Origin: Methyloglobulus morosus KoM1
Lineage (GTDB): Bacteria; Pseudomonadota; Gammaproteobacteria; Methylococcales; Methylomonadaceae
Length of the DNA: 61,887 nucleotides
Assembly: GCF_000496735.2 (NCBI RefSeq)
Contig: NZ_AYLO01000025.1
Span: forward strand, 1 to 61,887
Reading direction: 5' to 3'
The notes beneath the pieces are model-generated. The model ran no database searches, was not told where the DNA came from, and saw only the letters and a list, made by a program, of their open reading frames with translations. Positions 9,061 to 18,541 of this stretch are shown here, one piece after another. The position numbers and the translations under genes were made by a program. Position 1 is the stretch's first letter; the number at the start of each line of letters is the position of its first letter.

Positions 9061-10045
9061 CGCCTTCCTCTACGCTAAATATGATGATGCCTGAATCCAT
9101 CAATTGTTTCGCAATACTCAATATTTCTTTTTGGGATTTTTCTACGTCACTTAATTTGGCTGGCGGTGAAGCCTCCAGGTCGTCCCTCAGTATTTCTGCG
9201 GCGCGTTTGGACATATTGGCGTATATTTTCTCTTTGAGTTCATCGCTTGAACCACGTAACGCCAATAATAACAGTTCAGTCGGAACTTCGCGCAACAAGG
9301 TCTGCATGTCGCTTCCGGACAAGGAGGTGAGGTCTTCAAAGACGAACATTTTGTCCTGAATTTTGGTTGCCAATTCAGCATCGCTTTCAGAAATTTTCTT
9401 CAATACAAGATTGCTGGCACTGCCGTCCATAAAGTTAAGGATGCTAGCGGCCGCTTCAATCCCGCCGATGGTGGTTGCCTTGACAGCTACGCTGCCGCTT
9501 AGTTGCTTTTCCATAATGGCATCCAGTTCACGCAATGCGCCGGGTTGTACGCCTTGCATGGTTGCGATCCGCAACATCAGGTCGGATCGGATGTGTTCGG
9601 GTATGCGCTGCATGACTTCAGCGGCCTTGTCATTGCCCAGCATGGACAGGATAATCGCGCCGATTTGCGGGTGTTCCAAGCGCACCAAATCTGAAATTGA
9701 TTTGGGGTCCAAGTACTTCAATTGTTCGATGCCCTTGCTCTCGGTGCTCAAAAAGATGCGCTCAATGACGCTGGTCGCTTTATCTTCGCCCAAAGACTGG
9801 ATCAACACACTGCGAATATAACCGTCCGAATCAACACCCAAGGACGTCTGGTGCTTTACCGCAGGAATCACTTCCCCCAGCACGACGTTAATCATATCCG
9901 GCGAAATGTCCCTCAACCGCGCCATAGAGTAGCCGATAAGTTGGACTTCCCTGGCATCCATGTGTTTTAGAACGGCGGAGGCCCTCTCTTCCCCCAATGC
10001 AAACAATAAGAGGGCGGCACGATCGGCTTGGGACATCTCTTCCAT
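9047..10045 (-). CDS. fliG: flagellar motor switch protein FliG
   Basis: 332 aa, the normal FliG length. It is made of three armadillo-like domains: N-terminal FliF-binding, middle, and C-terminal torque domain. The family block EHPQIGAIILSML is visible, and the C-terminal torque helix region has FVFEDLTSLSGSDMQTLLREV and SKRAAEILRDDLEA. It transmits torque from the stators to the rotor and sets rotation direction with FliM. It starts 5 bp after fliF. Confidence 0.97.
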   Translation of the reverse strand: MEEMSQADRAALLLFALGEERASAVLKHMDAREVQLIGYSMARLRDISPDMINVVLGEVIPAVKHQTSLGVDSDGYIRSVLIQSLGEDKATSVIERIFLSTESKGIEQLKYLDPKSISDLVRLEHPQIGAIILSMLGNDKAAEVMQRIPEHIRSDLMLRIATMQGVQPGALRELDAIMEKQLSGSVAVKATTIGGIEAAASILNFMDGSASNLVLKKISESDAELATKIQDKMFVFEDLTSLSGSDMQTLLREVPTELLLLALRGSSDELKEKIYANMSKRAAEILRDDLEASPPAKLSDVEKSQKEILSIAKQLMDSGIIIFSVEEGDELI

Positions 10046-10049
10046 GTCG

Positions 10050-11798
10050 TTACCTCACCCATCTCTTGAGGACTTGGGCGACTAATTGGGGATCCTTGTC
10101 GACAACGCTCTGCAAATATTCCAATCGCCTTCCATAGGTGGGTGGGACATCCACCAGCAATAAATCTTCGATGTCATGCGGCAATGCAAGTGTCCCTTGT
10201 TGTTGGTGGTTAAGGGAGGCGACAGCTTTGCCGTTTTGGTCGTATACCAGTTCACCTAATGCTGCCCTTAATTCGTCCTCAGTTACCGGAGATCCCTTTT
10301 TTATTCCAGAAAGGTTACGCATGGCAGGCCTCAGTACTCCGAGCAGTATAAACACCACCACCAATATGGCACCGACTTGTTTCAACAGGTTAAGCACCCA
10401 GTCCTGTTTCCATAACGGGGGTTCGGGCAAGGTTTCAGGGGCTTCCGGTGCCTTGAAAGCGACGTTAGTGACAGTGACTTGGTCGCCACGGGCGTTATCG
10501 AAGCCTACGGCCTGTTTCACCAAGTCAGTAAAGCGGGTGATTTCTTCTGGCTTATAAGGTTGGGCAGTCACTTTGCCATCCGCCTGGGTTATACGTTTGT
10601 CATCAACGACCACTGCAACGGACAGTCTACGCAATGAGCCTGTCGCCATACGGGTATGGGTGATCGTTTTATCGACTTCAAAGTTCCTGGTCGCATTTTT
10701 TGCAGTTGAACCGGACGCAGAAGCGGTTTCAGCTGACGGATTGACTGCAGGCGAGGGTGCCGTACCGGATGCAGGTGTCGTTTCCGGGGCTGCTGCGGCG
10801 GCTGTTGGCTGATTAGACAATGCACCTGGGACACCTTGTGTGGCAGGCATTTTGTTTTGCTCTTCCGATGTTTGTTCGCTCCGCAACACGGATGATTTTG
10901 GGTCGAACAACTCCTGGGTTTTGTCGGTCTCCGTAAAATCAACATCGGCTGAAACCTGTACACGCACGCCATCGCCCACCATAGGGGACATAATGTTACC
11001 AATCCGCTCCATCAGGTGTTCTTCGATATTTTTCTTGTACTCAAATTGTTTAGTGGTCAAATTGCTGACAGATGATGAATCCCTACTGTTCAACAGGTGC
11101 CCTTTTTGGTCTACAACCGTGACTTGGTCGGCATCAAGTTGGGGCACGCTGGAAGACACCAGATGAATAATCGATTCAATCTGACCTTTGTCTAACGACC
11201 TGCCTTGGTATAAGTTGACGACAACAGAGGCGCTGGGCTTTTTGCGGTCGCGCATAAATACCGACTGCTGGGGGATTGCCAATAACACCCGCGCGGTTTT
11301 TACGCCTTGAATGGCCATAATGGTTTGTGCGATTTCACCTTCCAACGCGCGTTGGAAGCGAACCAGTTCAACACTTTTGCTGGAACCGAAACCTTGGTCC
11401 TTATCCAACAATTCATAGCCTACGCTATTGCTTTTAGGCAGCCCTACTGCCGCCAGTTTGAGCTTAATTTGATTGATTTCATCGGTCGGCACCATAATCG
11501 CACCGGAGCCGTTTTCAACCTTATACTTGATGTTTTGCGTGTTTAGGACTTCAAGGATTTCGGTCACATCCTTTTCGCCAATTTCGGCGTATAAACGGCT
11601 ATAACTCGATTCTTGGGACCACAGTACGATAGCGACACCGATAGCGACGCTAAACGCCAATCCTAGCATCAGGCCAAGTTGCCGTGCTATCGGCAATTCG
11701 GACAAGCCTTTGACAGCAGGATGGGCGTTGCTTTTTGCTGTCAATACTTGTTGTATGCCCTTGGTTTCGGCTAAATTCTTACCGGGTTTTTCGCTCAT
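10050..11798 (-). CDS. fliF: flagellar MS-ring protein FliF
   Basis: 582 aa. Two membrane helices (about 46-66 and 450-475) flank a large periplasmic region of ring-building motifs (for example the YscJ/FliF block EGEIAQTIMAIQGVKTARVLLAIP). A Pro/Ala/Ser/Thr-rich disordered loop lies at about 320-365. The cytoplasmic C-terminus binds FliG. FliF forms the MS ring, the first structure assembled and the housing of the export gate. It starts 36 bp after fliE. Confidence 0.97.
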   Translation of the reverse strand: MSEKPGKNLAETKGIQQVLTAKSNAHPAVKGLSELPIARQLGLMLGLAFSVAIGVAIVLWSQESSYSRLYAEIGEKDVTEILEVLNTQNIKYKVENGSGAIMVPTDEINQIKLKLAAVGLPKSNSVGYELLDKDQGFGSSKSVELVRFQRALEGEIAQTIMAIQGVKTARVLLAIPQQSVFMRDRKKPSASVVVNLYQGRSLDKGQIESIIHLVSSSVPQLDADQVTVVDQKGHLLNSRDSSSVSNLTTKQFEYKKNIEEHLMERIGNIMSPMVGDGVRVQVSADVDFTETDKTQELFDPKSSVLRSEQTSEEQNKMPATQGVPGALSNQPTAAAAAPETTPASGTAPSPAVNPSAETASASGSTAKNATRNFEVDKTITHTRMATGSLRRLSVAVVVDDKRITQADGKVTAQPYKPEEITRFTDLVKQAVGFDNARGDQVTVTNVAFKAPEAPETLPEPPLWKQDWVLNLLKQVGAILVVVFILLGVLRPAMRNLSGIKKGSPVTEDELRAALGELVYDQNGKAVASLNHQQQGTLALPHDIEDLLLVDVPPTYGRRLEYLQSVVDKDPQLVAQVLKRWVR

Positions 11799-11834
11799 TT
11801 TCTAATCACTATGTGTCAAATTGCAGATTGCCAA

Positions 11835-12149
11835 CTACATTGGCATATTCATAACATCTTTATAAGCTTCGACCAATTTATTTCTGACTTGTAGTGTAGC
11901 TTGAAAAGAAACATTCGCTTTTTGGGATTCCACCATGACCTCAGCTAAGCTAATATTGGATGCGCCTGATTCAAAGGCATCAACCATTCTCCCTGCTCGT
12001 TGTTGCGTTTCGTTAACGGAAGCGAGTGATTGTTGCAGCAATGACGAAAAATCAGTGCTGCCGCCTGTTTCCTGGACGGGCTTGCCTGCCGCTTGCAGCG
12101 ACAATGACCGCATCTGGTTTAAAATATGGTTTACATTGATGTCACTCAT
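11835..12149 (-). CDS. fliE: flagellar hook-basal body protein FliE
   Basis: 104 aa, typical FliE size. The conserved C-terminal helix (NISLAEVMVESQKANVSFQATLQVRNKLVEAYKDVMNMPM) is unmistakable. FliE joins the MS ring to the rod and is among the first exported substrates. It is the first gene of fliEFGHIJ, with a sigma-54 motif 43 bp upstream. Confidence 0.96.
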   Translation of the reverse strand: MSDINVNHILNQMRSLSLQAAGKPVQETGGSTDFSSLLQQSLASVNETQQRAGRMVDAFESGASNISLAEVMVESQKANVSFQATLQVRNKLVEAYKDVMNMPM

Positions 12150-12191
12150 GGGTTTACCTAATGGACTCTCATAATCAATGACAATTAATAA

Positions 12192-12206
12192 GCATTAATT
12201 ATGCCA
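12192..12206 (-). promoter_or_regulatory. sigma-54 promoter of fliEFGHIJ
   Basis: Read on the minus strand, TGGCATAATTAATGC has GG-N10-GC spacing and fits the -24/-12 consensus TGGCAC-N5-TTGC. The -12 GC is 43 bp before the fliE start. FleQ is encoded close by and is the expected activator. Confidence 0.75.
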
Positions 12207-12410
12207 TGTGTAAAAATGGTAAAATTACCCCCAAATTGCTTCTGTATAAAATATAACTGGCTGTTTTTGTTTAGTTAACAAAATATATCAGGCTGTCAAA
12301 AGATTGACGCGGATCGGATTTTCCGACTGGAGTATACGGGTGTCAATTATTCGTCATTCTAGGCCCGTACGTCAAAGCATTCGTTGTGGCCCCGATACGC
12401 TTCATCTTTA

Positions 12411-12677
12411 TTAGTTATAGCCCGTTTCACCATAAAGGCAAATGCGGTTACGGTCAGGTTTTTTGGCTTGGTACATGGAGTGGTTTGCGTGCTGCAACAA
12501 TCTAGCCGGTTCGCTGCTGTCAGTAGGAAATATCGTAACGCCGATGCTTGCACCCACAGTTGCTTCAGTTGAACCATCTAATGGGATGGGTAAGTTGAGG
12601 GAGTTGATGATGTGTAGCAATATGAACTGATAGTTATCGCGATTTTCGAGAGAATTCAACCAAAAAAGGATCGACAA
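12411..12677 (-). pseudogene. GGDEF-domain C-terminal relic
   Basis: The translated segment matches only the C-terminal third of a GGDEF domain: ASIGVTIFPTD, then LLQHANHSMYQAKKPDRNRICLY. The GGDEF active-site half is absent, and the frame opens only with a TTG that lacks a good Shine-Dalgarno sequence. I read it as a decayed diguanylate cyclase gene. It lies between fleQ and fliE, where many relatives carry fleS and fleR. Confidence 0.75.
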
Positions 12678-12747
12678 TAATGAAAGCCAGCAAATAATTA
12701 TTTATAATGCCCGGCAACCCCCAAACTTCGTAATCAAAAAACAAAAA

Positions 12748-13014
12748 ATGCTATCTACACTTTATACGATTGCCTTCTTTCTTTCATTTCTTGTTTGGAT
12801 TCTATACAGGAGCGGTGATAAGACGGTAATATGCCCCCGATGTTCAAAGAAAAACACACTTTCGAGGATGGTTTGTAATAACTGTGGAAATGTAGGGCTA
12901 AGGTTAAATCGCCTGGGGACAATCAATCACGTTTTCTGTAAAAAATGTAAGTCCCATATATTTTTAACGTCCTGCAAGTGTGGGTGTGATATTGGGCCGT
13001 TAATGAGGGGATAA
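12748..13014 (+). CDS. small membrane protein with zinc-ribbon cysteine pairs
   Basis: 88 aa, not recognised as a named family. It has an N-terminal membrane helix (about 4-21). Cysteine pairs follow: CPRC, CNNC, CKKC, then CKCGC, a pattern for one or two zinc ribbons on the cytoplasmic side. There is no clear ribosome-binding site before the ATG. It overlaps no other gene, runs toward the 3' end of fleQ, and sits beside the GGDEF relic. The regular cysteine spacing argues that it is real. Confidence 0.5.
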   Translation: MLSTLYTIAFFLSFLVWILYRSGDKTVICPRCSKKNTLSRMVCNNCGNVGLRLNRLGTINHVFCKKCKSHIFLTSCKCGCDIGPLMRG

Positions 13015-13026
13015 GTTATTTCTTGG

Positions 13027-14529
13027 TTAACGCTCTAAATTGTATTTTCGCAATTTTTCGACCAAGGTCGTACGGCGCATGTTCAAGCGCTTGGCGGCAT
13101 GGGCGACTACCCCGCTGCATTCAATCAACGCTTGGCGGATGAGGTCACCTTCCAGGACATTCAGGTATTCCTTCAAGTCTATGCCTTCTGTGGGTAACTG
13201 AGCTAAGGCAGGCGAGCTGTCTATGCTGTCATTGACGTCGATTTTTTCCAATAACTCGGAGATGTCGTCTGAATCAGATAGCTGGGCTGGACTCCTTGTT
13301 TCGCTTATCCCTTTATATTGTTGAAATTTTTCCGGCAAATTTGACACATCTACCCGCTCATCTGGGTGAATGATAGCCATCCTTTCGATTAAATTGGCGA
13401 GCTCCCTGATGTTGCCCGGCCATTCATATTGCATCAGGGCATTTAGGGCCGCTTTAGTAAACTGCACGGAACCACGGTTAGCCGATTCCATACAGGAAAT
13501 AATGTCCTCCACCAGTAAAGGCAAATCCTCAATCCTTTCCCGCAATGGAGTGACTTCAATAGGGAAAACATTCAAGCGATAAAACAAGTCTTCCCGAAAC
13601 CGATTGGCTTTTATCTCCTCACTAAGGTGTCGATGGGTGGCTGCAATAACCCGGACATCACAGTGCATGGTTTTATTGCTGCCCACGCGCTCAAAAGTGC
13701 GTTCCTGTAACACGCGTAACAATTTGACCTGCATGGGCATGGGCATGTCGCCAATCTCATCAAGGAACAACGTGCCGCCTTCCGCCATCTCAAAGCGGCC
13801 TTGCCTTACGCCTAATGCACCCGTAAAAGCCCCTTTTTCATGGCCGAACAATTCGCTTTCCAGCAGTTCGGCAGGGATCGCCCCGCAGTTAATGGGGACA
13901 AACAATTTTGGCCGTCGTAAGGAAGCGTCGTGCACTGCCCGGGCAATAATTTCTTTGCCCGTACCGGATTCGCCCAGGATTAAGACATTCGCGTCCGTTT
14001 TGGCAACCTGCGCTATCGATTTGCGGATGTTGGCAATCGCCTTGCTATTGCCTTTCAAACGATCTTGGGCGGAAAAACGGCGGTCATATCCCCTCCGATC
14101 GGTGAAGCCCCTTCTACGTTCGGTGATGTTTTCTTCCGGTGTTTGCTCTTGGCCGGAATCTTGAACGCCAAATGTGGCCGAAATTTTATCGGTAATCCGC
14201 TTTAGGGCAGGGTAGGTGGCGGGGTACTCCAGTGCTTGAAATATGTTGTCATCGAGTGCTGCTGAATCCTGGGGTGAAGTGTCTTTTTCAATGATTAAGA
14301 CGACCGGTATTTTACTTGGCTTATGGGTAATATCCTTAATGATGGTTGCGTGGTTGGTTAAGTCGTGAGCGACAAAAACGCCAAACAACTGATCGAGTTC
14401 GCTGATAGAAGCGTCATAACTGGCTGAGTCGGCGATTTTTACGCGATACTCCATAAACTGGAGAATCGTCTCAAGATTCTGGGATCTTGCTTTATTGTCA
14501 TCAACTAACAGGATGTAAGGCAATGCCAT
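13027..14529 (-). CDS. fleQ: sigma-54-dependent flagellar master regulator FleQ
   Basis: 500 aa. The N-terminal receiver-like FleQ domain (about 1-125) is followed by a linker rich in Arg ([13 protein letters not shown]). The AAA+ domain has Walker A GESGTGKE (186-193), the sigma-54 contact loop GAFTGA (233-238) and Walker [10 protein letters not shown] Fis-type HTH ends the protein ([20 protein letters not shown]...[10 protein letters not shown]). The [12 protein letters not shown] ending is typical of FleQ/FlrA. In pseudomonads FleQ opens the flagellar cascade and binds c-di-GMP. Its likely targets here are the three sigma-54 motifs at fliE, flgA and flgB. fleN, its known antagonist, is at 25257. 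Confidence 0.93.
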   Translation of the reverse strand: MALPYILLVDDNKARSQNLETILQFMEYRVKIADSASYDASISELDQLFGVFVAHDLTNHATIIKDITHKPSKIPVVLIIEKDTSPQDSAALDDNIFQALEYPATYPALKRITDKISATFGVQDSGQEQTPEENITERRRGFTDRRGYDRRFSAQDRLKGNSKAIANIRKSIAQVAKTDANVLILGESGTGKEIIARAVHDASLRRPKLFVPINCGAIPAELLESELFGHEKGAFTGALGVRQGRFEMAEGGTLFLDEIGDMPMPMQVKLLRVLQERTFERVGSNKTMHCDVRVIAATHRHLSEEIKANRFREDLFYRLNVFPIEVTPLRERIEDLPLLVEDIISCMESANRGSVQFTKAALNALMQYEWPGNIRELANLIERMAIIHPDERVDVSNLPEKFQQYKGISETRSPAQLSDSDDISELLEKIDVNDSIDSSPALAQLPTEGIDLKEYLNVLEGDLIRQALIECSGVVAHAAKRLNMRRTTLVEKLRKYNLER

Positions 14530-15026
14530 TGGTTACACTCATTACTCAAAATATAAATGCGGTCGATATTCAGGCTGGAAACCAGCCTTCAAGAATAACT
14601 GTCGTCCTTATCAATATGCCATTGCCGCTTAAAGATAACAGCCCAACTTTAAGATACGATGCAGAACGGCTGATAGGGGTTTGGATGGTATTATTGAAGC
14701 CAATCTTGTCATTTGCCAGTTGCTTGCATGCGCTTGTCTCAACAACCATTGTGCAAAGAACATTCTTTCCCCAGAGGATTTTTTAGGATTCCCTATTTCG
14801 ATATAGGATCGTCAATCAATTGGCTCATAGCCGAATATTATCGGCTACCCCTCTGGTCTAGTTGGCAAAATACAATAGCGTTGCATCCTAACTCTAAGAA
14901 ATATAGCCTAAAACGTCCTTTAATTCCAGGCGAAGTGGATAGTAAAAGATGAAAGTGCCGTGGAAGTGATTTATGGCGGCATCAAGATCCTGGTGATTCT
15001 CGAGTGACGCCTAACCGTGTAAGTTG
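14530..15026. other. intergenic region upstream of fleQ
   Basis: About 500 bp without a recognisable gene. It must hold the fleQ promoter, but I see no strong sigma-70 or sigma-54 motif. A perfect 7-bp hairpin (AGGCTGG, loop AAA, CCAGCCT at 14572-14588) lies ~43 bp before the fleQ start, inside the probable leader, and could affect expression. Short plus-strand frames here look like chance. Confidence 0.4.
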
Positions 15027-15058
15027 CTCGCCCTTAAGCGGTTAAGGTGAGGTTTTTT
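15027..15058 (+). terminator. rho-independent terminator (orphan)
   Basis: Stem CCTTAA (15032-15037), loop GCGG, TTAAGG (15042-15047), extended by weaker outer pairs and followed by six T (15053-15058). It has terminator form on the plus strand, yet no plus-strand gene is recognised upstream. That raises the question of a small RNA or decayed gene at 14.6-15.0 kb. Confidence 0.55.
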
Positions 15059-15131
15059 CGGGCAACAACGGTAGAGTGGCCAGAAGAAAATTGGGTGCTA
15101 TACAGTCGCTTTTGACTAAGGATCGGTATAA

Positions 15132-15160
15132 AAAAGCCAGCAGTTCAGTTACTGGCTTTT
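15132..15160 (-). terminator. rho-independent terminator of fliK
   Basis: Perfect 9-bp stem AAAAGCCAG (15132-15140) / CTGGCTTTT (15152-15160), loop 11 nt. Read on the minus strand it starts 31 bp after the fliK stop and ends in a run of five T. Confidence 0.8.
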
Positions 15161-15190
15161 GTGTCCTTCAGGTGATTGTGTGTCATGAAA

Positions 15191-16327
15191 CTATGCATAC
15201 AGGCTCAACAAGCCTTTTCCGACGACAACTTGGTTTAAGCTATTCATTTCCATGCCTGTAACCTCTTCACCGCCTTTTTCGTGATGTTCTGACAGGGTGC
15301 GAAACGGGTTGGGCTGTGGTCGGCCTTGGTCTGTGGTGGAGTTTTGGGAAATATTCACATTCACCAAATTGAGTTGCTGGTTGACCAGCATTTCACGTAA
15401 CTTCGGTATGGAGGCTTCGATAGCTTCCTTGACTTCCAAGTGCTGCGCCGTAAACATGATCGATGCTTGTTGGTCCTTGTTGACATCAATGCGGATGGAT
15501 ATTGGGCCAAGATGTTCCGGGTTTAGCCGGATTTCTGCGGCGGATAAGTCCTTGTTGTTCATCCAAACAATCTGTTCGCCAAGATCCTTGCCCCAATTAG
15601 GGTGCGATATCGGTCTTGCTATGGCTGCCTGGATGTCTATCTTGGCATCAATCGGCCTTTGGGCAGGGAGCATATCCGTGGTAATGCCAGGTAACGCTTT
15701 TTCCAAGCCGGAAAGGAACGATTGCTTTTCAACTGACGCGGCTTCGCTTGGGAGCTCTCCTGTTGCCAGGGACGCTAAGCCAAGTTGCCCGTCTGGATTG
15801 GACTGGCGAGGGGGGGTTGCGAATTGCAAATAGTCTCCTGGTACTGCGTCTGAAACAGGAAGGCTCAGTTTGGCTTCTTCAGGCATAGGCTTTACAAAGA
15901 CCAGTCCAGTTAACGCCAATGCACCACTCATGTCGACTGTTGGCGCAGTTGCCGCCGCCGCTTCGGGGGCAATAGTGGGCGTATGGGTTGTGGGTATGTC
16001 GGTTAATGTTGGCAAAGCCGCTGCTGCGTCAGCAGACGCACTGTCTGCAAACGGTTCAGGCAAATATTTTTCGAACAAAGCGATCAGGTCTTTTTGGTCA
16101 GCCGTGCTTTTTTGCAAATCGTTAGTTTCGGGCAGGCTTTCAACGACCTCTTGCTGCACAGGCAATTCGGCTTGTTCCTTGGTTTTGTCCAATAACTTTT
16201 TCTGTCCTTTTAAGGCCATTGCGAAATTATCCGGTGAAGAACCATTCTCAGGCAAAACCTGAGAATCACCCTCAATGGGGCTTTTGCTTGGCAACATTGA
16301 TATTGAACTTACGCTTTCAACATTCAT
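15191..16327 (-). CDS. fliK: flagellar hook-length control protein FliK
   Basis: 378 aa. The N-terminal two-thirds is disordered, rich in Ala, Pro and Thr. The C-terminal FliK domain (about 240-345) has the characteristic block LSAAEIRLNPEHLGPISIRI, then AQHLEVKEAIEASIPKLREML. FliK is a secreted ruler that stops hook growth and switches export specificity through FlhB (20392). It is monocistronic on the minus strand, divergent from fliM. Confidence 0.93.
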   Translation of the reverse strand: MNVESVSSISMLPSKSPIEGDSQVLPENGSSPDNFAMALKGQKKLLDKTKEQAELPVQQEVVESLPETNDLQKSTADQKDLIALFEKYLPEPFADSASADAAAALPTLTDIPTTHTPTIAPEAAAATAPTVDMSGALALTGLVFVKPMPEEAKLSLPVSDAVPGDYLQFATPPRQSNPDGQLGLASLATGELPSEAASVEKQSFLSGLEKALPGITTDMLPAQRPIDAKIDIQAAIARPISHPNWGKDLGEQIVWMNNKDLSAAEIRLNPEHLGPISIRIDVNKDQQASIMFTAQHLEVKEAIEASIPKLREMLVNQQLNLVNVNISQNSTTDQGRPQPNPFRTLSEHHEKGGEEVTGMEMNSLNQVVVGKGLLSLYA

Positions 16328-16693
16328 AATAAATTCTCTTTTCTGCCTGGCTTGACTTAGGATATATTCTTGGTTGAGAGAATATCGTTGTTTTTGGGGA
16401 AAAACATAGGCATCAGCCCATATTTTCCTAATTGAAATAACATTAGCACGCTTATCGATATATTTCGCCCCGTTCTTTTTGATTTTATGCGCGAGTTCAC
16501 AGTTTTTGTTTATTGAAGGACAATAGCCGTAAGACAGGAAGATTTTGCCAATGGCAAATAATAGGGTTATTAGCTCTTGTGTAAAATTATAGTGTCCATT
16601 GTTGGATAAAGGAGCTATCCTTTTGAGAAAATAACGAGTAAAAACGATGTCGAAGGACTATTCTTTATTTATTTGTGACCCACAACTTAAGAT
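16328..16693. other. divergent region fliK / fliM
   Basis: 366 bp between the divergent fliK and fliM starts, AT-rich. It must hold promoters for fliK and for the fliM-to-fliA operon. I looked for GG-N10-GC (-24/-12) motifs on both strands and found no convincing match. No fliL gene, which normally precedes fliM, is present. Confidence 0.45.
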
Positions 16694-17665
16694 ATGAGTG
16701 ACTTACTTTCACAGGAAGAAATTAATGCGCTGCTGCAAGGCATGGATGATGGGGAGATTGAAACTGAGGTCGAGAACTTTGAGGACAAGTCGAGTGCTAA
16801 AGAATATGATTTTAGCAGTCAGGAAAGGATAGTACGTAGACGTATCCCTACCCTAGAAATGATAAATGAGCGGTTCTCCAAGTCGTTGCGTACATCCCTG
16901 TTCAAGTTTTTGCACCGTTCGCCAGAAATTTTCATGTCGGGTATCCAGATTCGGAAATTTTCCGAATACGTGGATGGGCTGCATGTGCCTGCCAACTTGA
17001 ATATCATCCGGTATTCCCCGCTGCGGGGTAGGGCGATAATAGAGATGGAGCCGTCCTTGATTTTTGCGGTCGTTGACAATTTTTTTGGGGGCGGCGGACA
17101 GTTTTATGGCACTTCGGGTGAGGCGCGGGAATTTACCCTGACTGAAATGCGAATTGTCCAGATGCTTCTCGACATGATGTTCAAAAACTTGAAAGAAGCC
17201 TGGAAACCGGTAATGGAACTCAATTTTGAATACTTAGGTTCAGAGATCAACCCCAGTTTTGCCAGTATTGTCGGGGCTGAAGACATTGTCATGATTTCTG
17301 CGATTAATGTCGCATTGGAAAGCGGTGGCGGTGATATTAAGATTGTCATGCCGTATTCCATGATTGAACCGATTCGGGGCTTATTGGATACCATTGGCGA
17401 TGATTCTGACGAGTCTGACCTCAGGTGGAAGAATGCCTTACGCAATGAGGTATTGAGGGCATCGGTGCCGGTGAACGGTTTTTTGGTGGAAAAGAAAATA
17501 TCCATCGGCGACGTGCTCCGTTTTAAGAAGGGCGACGTTATTCCCATTGATATGCCGAAAACGATGCTGCTTAAGGCATCAGGGGTTCCAATTTACTCGG
17601 GCAAGGCCTGCGTATCCGAGGGCTATTATGCCATGCAAGTTATTGATAGGGTAAAACTGAGATAA
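16694..17665 (+). CDS. fliM: flagellar motor switch protein FliM
   Basis: 323 aa. The N-terminal CheY-P binding peptide (LLSQEEINALLQGM) is followed by a CheC-like middle domain (IEMEPSLIFAVVDNFFGGGG) and a C-terminal SpoA domain that binds FliN. It is part of the C-ring and receives the chemotaxis signal. It is the first gene of a plus-strand operon running through fliA. Confidence 0.97.
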   Translation: MSDLLSQEEINALLQGMDDGEIETEVENFEDKSSAKEYDFSSQERIVRRRIPTLEMINERFSKSLRTSLFKFLHRSPEIFMSGIQIRKFSEYVDGLHVPANLNIIRYSPLRGRAIIEMEPSLIFAVVDNFFGGGGQFYGTSGEAREFTLTEMRIVQMLLDMMFKNLKEAWKPVMELNFEYLGSEINPSFASIVGAEDIVMISAINVALESGGGDIKIVMPYSMIEPIRGLLDTIGDDSDESDLRWKNALRNEVLRASVPVNGFLVEKKISIGDVLRFKKGDVIPIDMPKTMLLKASGVPIYSGKACVSEGYYAMQVIDRVKLR

Positions 17666-17708
17666 AACTGTAGCGATTTAGTCTTGAACAATATTAGCGT
17701 GAAGAAAG

Positions 17709-18074
17709 ATGAGTGAAGAAGAAATTGAAAATGATGAAGAAATTAAGGCGGCTGTGTTCCAACAAGTGGATAAGCAGGAAGAAGTCGACGATTTCTATGC
17801 GACCCCGGCAGATGACCTTAACCTTGATGTCATTTTGGATGTACCCGTCACTCTGTCCATGGAAATTGGCCGGACCCAGATTAATATCAGGAATCTTTTG
17901 CAGCTAAACCAAGGTTCGGTCGTCGAACTTGACCGGTTTGCCGGGGAGCCATTGGATGTCTTGGTAAACGGTACTTTGGTGGCGCACGGCGAGGTAGTGG
18001 TCATCAATGAAAAATTTGGTATTCGCCTGACTGATGTCATCAGTGTGTCGGAACGGGTCAAAAGGCTGGGCTGA
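17709..18074 (+). CDS. fliN: flagellar motor switch protein FliN
   Basis: 121 aa. An acidic N-terminus of about 45 residues is followed by the SpoA domain (VPVTLSMEIGRTQINIRNLLQLNQGSVVELDR...EPLDVLVNGTLVAHGEVVVINEKFGIRLTDVIS). It forms the base of the C-ring and docks FliH-FliI. The fliO ATG overlaps its stop codon. Confidence 0.97.
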   Translation: MSEEEIENDEEIKAAVFQQVDKQEEVDDFYATPADDLNLDVILDVPVTLSMEIGRTQINIRNLLQLNQGSVVELDRFAGEPLDVLVNGTLVAHGEVVVINEKFGIRLTDVISVSERVKRLG

Positions 18075-18541
18075 TGCCTGTAAAAACAAACCTTTTTTGG
18101 TTCGTGTTGTTTTGGCTTCCCGTGGGGGTTGCCTTGCCTGGCACCGACATCCCAAAACCCTCCGCCAGGGAAGTCACTTCTGGTGATATTGCCGGATGGG
18201 GCATGAGCCTGTTGGTTGTGCTGGGTGTTTTTTTTCTGTGTCTCTGGGGTGTACGAAAGTTGAGTGGATTGACCATCAATGGCACGCAAAAAATGCGGTT
18301 GCTCGGCGGGCTGTCTTTAGGGATGCGGGAGAAAGTCATCTTACTGCAAGTAGGGAAGAAGCAACTTATCTTGGGCGTAACGCCGGGTCGCATTGAAACC
18401 TTGCTCGTTTTGGAAGGCGAGGATTGCTTGCTAAGGGAAGAATCTTTGTCAACAACTGGGGAAACTGGGTTCACGCAAAGATTGATGCAGGCACTAAATG
18501 CCCGTCCTGAACACAGCCGAAGCGGTTCTCCCGATGCGTAG
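18074..18541 (+). CDS. fliO: flagellar biosynthesis protein FliO
   Basis: 155 aa. An N-terminal hydrophobic signal-like segment (about 6-22) precedes a membrane helix (about 43-63). The cytoplasmic FliO domain follows ([36 protein letters not shown]). FliO helps assemble the FliP pore. It overlaps the fliN stop and the start chosen for fliP. Confidence 0.93.
   Translation: MPVKTNLFWFVLFWLPVGVALPGTDIPKPSAREVTSGDIAGWGMSLLVVLGVFFLCLWGVRKLSGLTINGTQKMRLLGGLSLGMREKVILLQVGKKQLILGVTPGRIETLLVLEGEDCLLREESLSTTGETGFTQRLMQALNARPEHSRSGSPDA

Noticed and set aside
12411-12677. Functional diguanylate cyclase
   Set aside because: The GGDEF motif and the first two-thirds of the domain are missing and there is no proper start.
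14487-14952. Plus-strand frames upstream of fleQ
   Set aside because: The first overlaps the fleQ start, and neither has a family match or clear ribosome-binding site.
16553-16575. Sigma-54 promoter for fliM (TGGCAAATAATAGGG)
   Set aside because: The GG is followed after 10 nt by GG, not GC, so the -12 element fails.
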